In this document: positions 3,898 to 6,697 of the stretch, piece by piece
Layout: each line of letters opens with the position of its first letter
Numbering within the stretch: position 1 is the stretch's first letter
Assembly (NCBI GenBank): GCA_902803195.1
Contig: CADCOX010000251.1
Location: 1 to 6,697, forward strand
Direction: 5' to 3'
DNA length: 6,697 bases
Source: an uncultured Bacteroidales bacterium
Lineage (GTDB): Bacteria > Bacteroidota > Bacteroidia > Bacteroidales > Bacteroidaceae
Translations under genes and position numbers: made by a program
Notes under the pieces: model-generated
The model's input: only the letters and a program-made list of their open reading frames with translations
Told to the model about the DNA's origin: nothing
Databases searched by the model: none

Positions 3898-5592
3898 TCA
3901 GACTTCCAAGAGCATTTCGTCCACATTGGAGCCCGGAGGGGTCATCGGTAAGACATTATCCTCTTCAAGGACGGCGCACTGGAGGAGATAAGGCCCGGGC
4001 GTGGCGAGCATCTCGCGGATAGCGCCATCGAGATCGGCACGCTCGACGACGGTGCGCGCCGGAATGCCATAGGCGCGTGCAATGAGTTCGTAGTCGGGGT
4101 TCTGCATGGGCGTGAACGAGTAGCGCTTGCGCCAGAACATGGCCTGCCACTGGCGGACGTTCCCGAGGAAGTTGTTGTTCAGCAGGATGATCTTGACGGG
4201 AGCGCCCTGCTCCATGATGGTTCCGAGTTCCTGAATGGTCATCTGCAGACCTCCGTCGCCACAGAAGAAACAGACTGTGCGTTCGGGAGCGCCGAAAGTG
4301 GCGCCGATGGCAGCGGGCAGACCGAAGCCCATCGTGCCAAGGCCTCCGCTGGTGACGATGCTGCGCGGACGGCTGAACTGGAAGTAACGGGCAGCGAACA
4401 TCTGGTTTTGCCCGACATCGGTGACGAGGATGGCCTCATGATTGGAGGCTTCGCTGACGGCGCGTACGACCTCGCCCATGAGCAGCGGCCCCTCGGTGGG
4501 ATGGATGGCGCGGCTAATGACCTTGTTGTACTCGCGTTCGGCATAAGGGGCGAAGCCGTCGACCCACGACTGATGGGTAGTCTCCTCGATGAGAGGCAGC
4601 AGGGCGGTGAGCGTCTGGCGGCAGTCGCCGATGACCTTGCAGTCGGGGCGCACGAGTTTGCCTATCTCGGAGGGGTCGATGTCGAAATGAATGATCTTGG
4701 CCTGACGGGCATAGGTCTTGAGGTTGCCCGTCACGCGGTCGTCGAAGCGCATGCCGATGGCGATGAGAACATCGCACTGATTCGTCATCACGTTGGGACC
4801 GAGGTTGCCGTGCATGCCGAGCATGCCCTTGTTGAGAGGATGGTCGGAAGGCAGTGCGGACAGACCTAAGAGCGTGCAGCCGACGGGGATTTGAGCCTTC
4901 TCGATGAAAGCCCGGAGCTCGGCCTGAGCACCTGCCAACTCGACGCCCTGCCCCACCAGTACGAAGGGCTTAACGGCATTGTTGATGAGGCGTGCGGCCT
5001 CGCGGATGGCCTCCATGTCGGGCTTGGGAGCAGGCACGTAGCTGCGGATGAAGTCGACATGAGCGGGTTCGAACTCTATCTCGCCGACCTGTGCATTGCG
5101 CGTGAAGTCGAGTACGACGGGACCGGGACGTCCGCTGCGAGCGATGAAGAAAGCACGGCTGACAGCCCATGCCACATCCTCGGCACGCCGAATCTGGTAG
5201 TTCCATTTGGAGATAGGCTGGGTCATGCCCACGACATCAATCTCCTGGAAAGCATCGGTACCGAGCAAGGCAGCTCCTACCTGACCCGAGATCACAACGA
5301 TAGGAGTGGAGTCGATCATCGCGTCGGCCACGCCCGTGACGGTATTGGTAGCGCCAGGGCCACTGGTAACGATGGCCACGCCCGTCCGCCCGCTGACACG
5401 CGCATAGCCCTGCGCAGCATGGACGGCGCCTTGCTCATGGCGCACCAGGATGTGGTTCAGCGTCTGTTGATGGTCATAGAGCGCATCGTAGACCGGCATA
5501 ATCGCTCCGCCGGGATAGCCAAAGAGCGTAGTGACGCCCTCGGCTTCGAGTGAGCGCATGAGCGCTTCAGCACCTGTGATCTTGTTTGTCAT
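3898..5592 (-). CDS. ilvB: Acetolactate (acetohydroxyacid) synthase, large catalytic subunit
   Basis: This 564-residue cytoplasmic ThDP/FAD enzyme condenses two pyruvates to acetolactate, or pyruvate with 2-oxobutyrate to acetohydroxybutyrate, the first common step of valine, leucine and isoleucine synthesis. Visible motifs: LFGYPGGAIMPVYDALY (23-39), catalytic Glu53 in RHEQGAVHAAQGYARVSG, SGPGATN (77-83), the FAD region MRFDDRVTGNL (281-291), and the ThDP/Mg motif GDGG (445-448) through LLNNNFLG (470-477). Trp482 in VRQWQ corresponds to the residue that favours 2-oxobutyrate in characterised enzymes. The length is normal and no key residue is missing, so this is the biosynthetic AHAS rather than the catabolic type. 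The start is ATG 5592: the frame extends to a TTG at 5676, but the promoter lies inside that extension. No ilvN, ilvD or ilvC is adjacent. A terminator follows, so the gene appears monocistronic. Confidence 0.97.
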   Translation of the reverse strand: MTNKITGAEALMRSLEAEGVTTLFGYPGGAIMPVYDALYDHQQTLNHILVRHEQGAVHAAQGYARVSGRTGVAIVTSGPGATNTVTGVADAMIDSTPIVVISGQVGAALLGTDAFQEIDVVGMTQPISKWNYQIRRAEDVAWAVSRAFFIARSGRPGPVVLDFTRNAQVGEIEFEPAHVDFIRSYVPAPKPDMEAIREAARLINNAVKPFVLVGQGVELAGAQAELRAFIEKAQIPVGCTLLGLSALPSDHPLNKGMLGMHGNLGPNVMTNQCDVLIAIGMRFDDRVTGNLKTYARQAKIIHFDIDPSEIGKLVRPDCKVIGDCRQTLTALLPLIEETTHQSWVDGFAPYAEREYNKVISRAIHPTEGPLLMGEVVRAVSEASNHEAILVTDVGQNQMFAARYFQFSRPRSIVTSGGLGTMGFGLPAAIGATFGAPERTVCFFCGDGGLQMTIQELGTIMEQGAPVKIILLNNNFLGNVRQWQAMFWRKRYSFTPMQNPDYELIARAYGIPARTVVERADLDGAIREMLATPGPYLLQCAVLEEDNVLPMTPPGSNVDEMLLEV

Positions 5593-5623
5593 CGCTTTGT
5601 CGTGTACTTTCAAAAACTGCGCG

Positions 5624-5655
5624 CAAAGGTATTGAAAATTGGCAATATGACCAAA
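5624..5655 (-). promoter_or_regulatory. Bacteroidetes-type promoter of ilvB
   Basis: TACCTTTG (minus, 5631-5624) is an exact TAnnTTTG match with TTTG (5655-5652) 20 nt upstream, ideal spacing. Transcription would start near 5617, giving a leader of about 25 nt, too short for a leader-peptide attenuator. It fixes the start codon at 5592 rather than further upstream. Confidence 0.85.
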
Positions 5656-5733
5656 AATTAAGCGAAATAAAAACAAATTGACATGAATATAGTGATTTAT
5701 GTCGGCCTATGAGCGAATTATTTGTATTTGTTT

Positions 5734-5764
5734 TTTGCGTTCCTGCAGAAAAAACGTACCTTTG
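5734..5764 (+). promoter_or_regulatory. Bacteroidetes-type promoter of mfd
   Basis: TTTG (5734-5737), 19 nt, then TACCTTTG (5757-5764). The predicted start is near 5771, giving a leader of about 58 nt before ATG 5829. It is divergent from the ilvB promoter, with about 78 bp between the two -33 elements. Confidence 0.85.
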
Positions 5765-5828
5765 CAGCCGAAAAACGGGAGCGAAAGCGTTTCCGGCGCT
5801 TCTGCATGTACCCTAAGCAATTGCATCC

Positions 5829-6697
5829 ATGACTATTCAAGAACTCAGTAAGCTCTACACCCGTCATCCACAAGTGAAGGCGCTGGCCAAAGCCATTGCC
5901 AACGAACGCCTGAAGTCCATCGGCGTCAACGGTTTGCAAGCCAGCTCGGCACCTATGGTGTTTGCGGCCCTCCACGACCTTCTGCCTGCCGAAACGACAG
6001 CCCCCCTGCTCTTCGTTCTCGACGACCAAGAGGAAGCCGGCTACTTCTACCATGACCTTGTCCAGGTGCTGGGCGAAGAGCAAGTGCTGTTCTTCCCTTC
6101 CTCGTTCCGACGTGCCGTGAAATTCGGTCAGCGCGACTCGGCCAATGAGATCTTGAGAACTGAGGTGCTGACGAGATGGGGAAGGAAGGAGAATGAAAAA
6201 TTAATAATGAATAATGAACAATTAAGAATTGACAATGAACAATTAAGAATGGACAATGCTTCAGAGCGCCAGCCTAATTGTCCATTGTCCATCGTCCATT
6301 GTCCATTATTATTCATTGTCTCCTATCCCGAGGCCTTGGCGGAGAAGGTAGTATCCAAGCAGTTGCTGGACGAGCAGACCCTGCAGGTGACGGTTGGCGA
6401 GCGCGTCGACATCTCGTTTGTGGAAAAGACACTGTTGACGTTCGGCTTTCAGCGCACCGACTATGTTTACGAGCCCGGGCAGTTTGCCGTTCGCGGCTCG
6501 CTCATCGATGTGTTCTCTTTCTCCAACGAATACCCTTATCGCATCGACTTCTTCGGCGACGAAGTCGACTCCATCCGCACGTTCGAGGTGGAGAGTCAGC
6601 TCAGCCGTGGGCAACAGGAGATGATCTCGCTTGTGCCTGAGCTGGGCAGCGAACGCGAAGATATGGTCGCGGTGTCGACACTTCTGCCCGCGAACAC
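5829..6697 (+). CDS. mfd: Transcription-repair coupling factor Mfd, N-terminal part (cut by window edge)
   Basis: 289 codons are visible with no stop. Full Mfd is about 1100-1150 residues: it removes RNA polymerase stalled at DNA damage and recruits UvrA. Only the N-terminal UvrB-like module is present here. Recognisable segments: GLQASSAPMVFAAL (about 37-50), FVLDDQEEAGYFYHDLVQVLG (65-85), VLFFPSSFRRAVKFGQRD (89-106), ANEILRTEVL, then IVSYPEALAEKVVSKQLL (163-180), and YVYEPGQFAVRGSLIDVFSF followed by YPYRIDFFGDEVDSIRTFE. Between Leu114 and Ile163 lie 48 residues, where Bacteroidetes Mfd proteins as I recall them have only about a dozen. The extra part is encoded by an AT-rich repeat, in frame and without stops. 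The start ATG 5829 fits the family N-terminus (MTIQELSKLYTRHPQVKAL) and the upstream promoter. The helicase and translocase domains are beyond the window. Confidence 0.97.
   Translation, partial: MTIQELSKLYTRHPQVKALAKAIANERLKSIGVNGLQASSAPMVFAALHDLLPAETTAPLLFVLDDQEEAGYFYHDLVQVLGEEQVLFFPSSFRRAVKFGQRDSANEILRTEVLTRWGRKENEKLIMNNEQLRIDNEQLRMDNASERQPNCPLSIVHCPLLFIVSYPEALAEKVVSKQLLDEQTLQVTVGERVDISFVEKTLLTFGFQRTDYVYEPGQFAVRGSLIDVFSFSNEYPYRIDFFGDEVDSIRTFEVESQLSRGQQEMISLVPELGSEREDMVAVSTLLPAN
6193..6320 (+). repeat. AT-rich repeat inserted in frame within mfd
   Basis: It contains ttaataatga and aatgaataatgaa, both also present in the intergenic patch at 2011-2043. A 21-bp tandem duplication (6216-6236 and 6237-6257, 20 of 21 identical) encodes NEQLRID-NEQLRMD. 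Four 7-bp units of tgtccat or cgtccat follow (6279-6306). Perfect inverted pairs are 6248-6258 with 6297-6307 (11 bp), 6231-6239 with 6312-6320 (9 bp) and 6206-6215 with 6308-6317 (10 bp). The last few bases (ttcattgtc) may be native mfd sequence, so the right boundary is uncertain. Confidence 0.85.

Noticed and set aside
4891..5553. Plus-strand open frame of 220 codons
   Set aside because: It lies wholly antisense to ilvB, which is unambiguous. Long antisense frames are expected in GC-rich coding DNA.
5593..5676. 28-residue N-terminal extension of IlvB from a TTG codon
   Set aside because: The ilvB promoter lies within it, and the family N-terminus begins at the ATG at 5592.
6128..6316. Minus-strand open frame with NGQWTMDNGQ-type repeats
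   Set aside because: This is the reverse strand of the mfd repeat insert and carries only repeat-derived residues.
6278..6640. Plus-strand open frame of 120 codons inside mfd
   Set aside because: It is a different frame from Mfd; the Mfd frame continues unbroken through this stretch with conserved motifs.

Overview
The window looks like Bacteroidales chromosome, most likely Prevotella-like. Three promoters match the Bacteroidetes consensus (TTTG or TTG, about 20 nt, then TAnnTTTG). Start codons lack strong Shine-Dalgarno sequences. The IlvB and Mfd proteins and the PadR/PspC gene pair also look typical of that order. This is recognition from memory; no search was run.

Layout. Positions 1-1250 (minus strand) hold a PadR-family repressor overlapping by 4 bp a large PspC-domain membrane protein that runs off the left edge. 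Positions 1303-1600 are a dense block of direct and inverted repeats without a gene. Positions 1630-1818 (minus) encode a stand-alone 62-residue PspC protein with its own promoter. A second repeat patch lies at 1982-2087. Positions 2093-3589 (minus) carry two genes that may be cotranscribed: a membrane protein with a C-terminal winged-helix domain, then a small membrane protein of unknown function. A purine-rich minisatellite separates them. Positions 3597-3860 hold an 8-bp tandem array, a repeat module, a promoter and a terminator. Positions 3898-5592 (minus) encode acetolactate synthase large subunit (ilvB). It is divergent from mfd (5829 to right edge, plus), the transcription-repair coupling factor; each has a clear promoter.

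How the genes relate. The PadR/PspC pair and the small PspC suggest envelope-stress or membrane-regulatory functions. The winged-helix membrane protein is probably a one-component sensor. ilvB and mfd are housekeeping genes that merely share a divergent promoter region.

The most unusual feature is the number of short repeats, which also enter coding sequence. An AT-rich repeat sits in frame inside the N-terminal module of Mfd. GC-rich repeat-like segments form both linkers of the large PspC protein. A composite element (8-bp array plus a small palindromic module) occurs in the same arrangement upstream of two different regulator genes. I found no CRISPR array, transposase, tRNA or rRNA.
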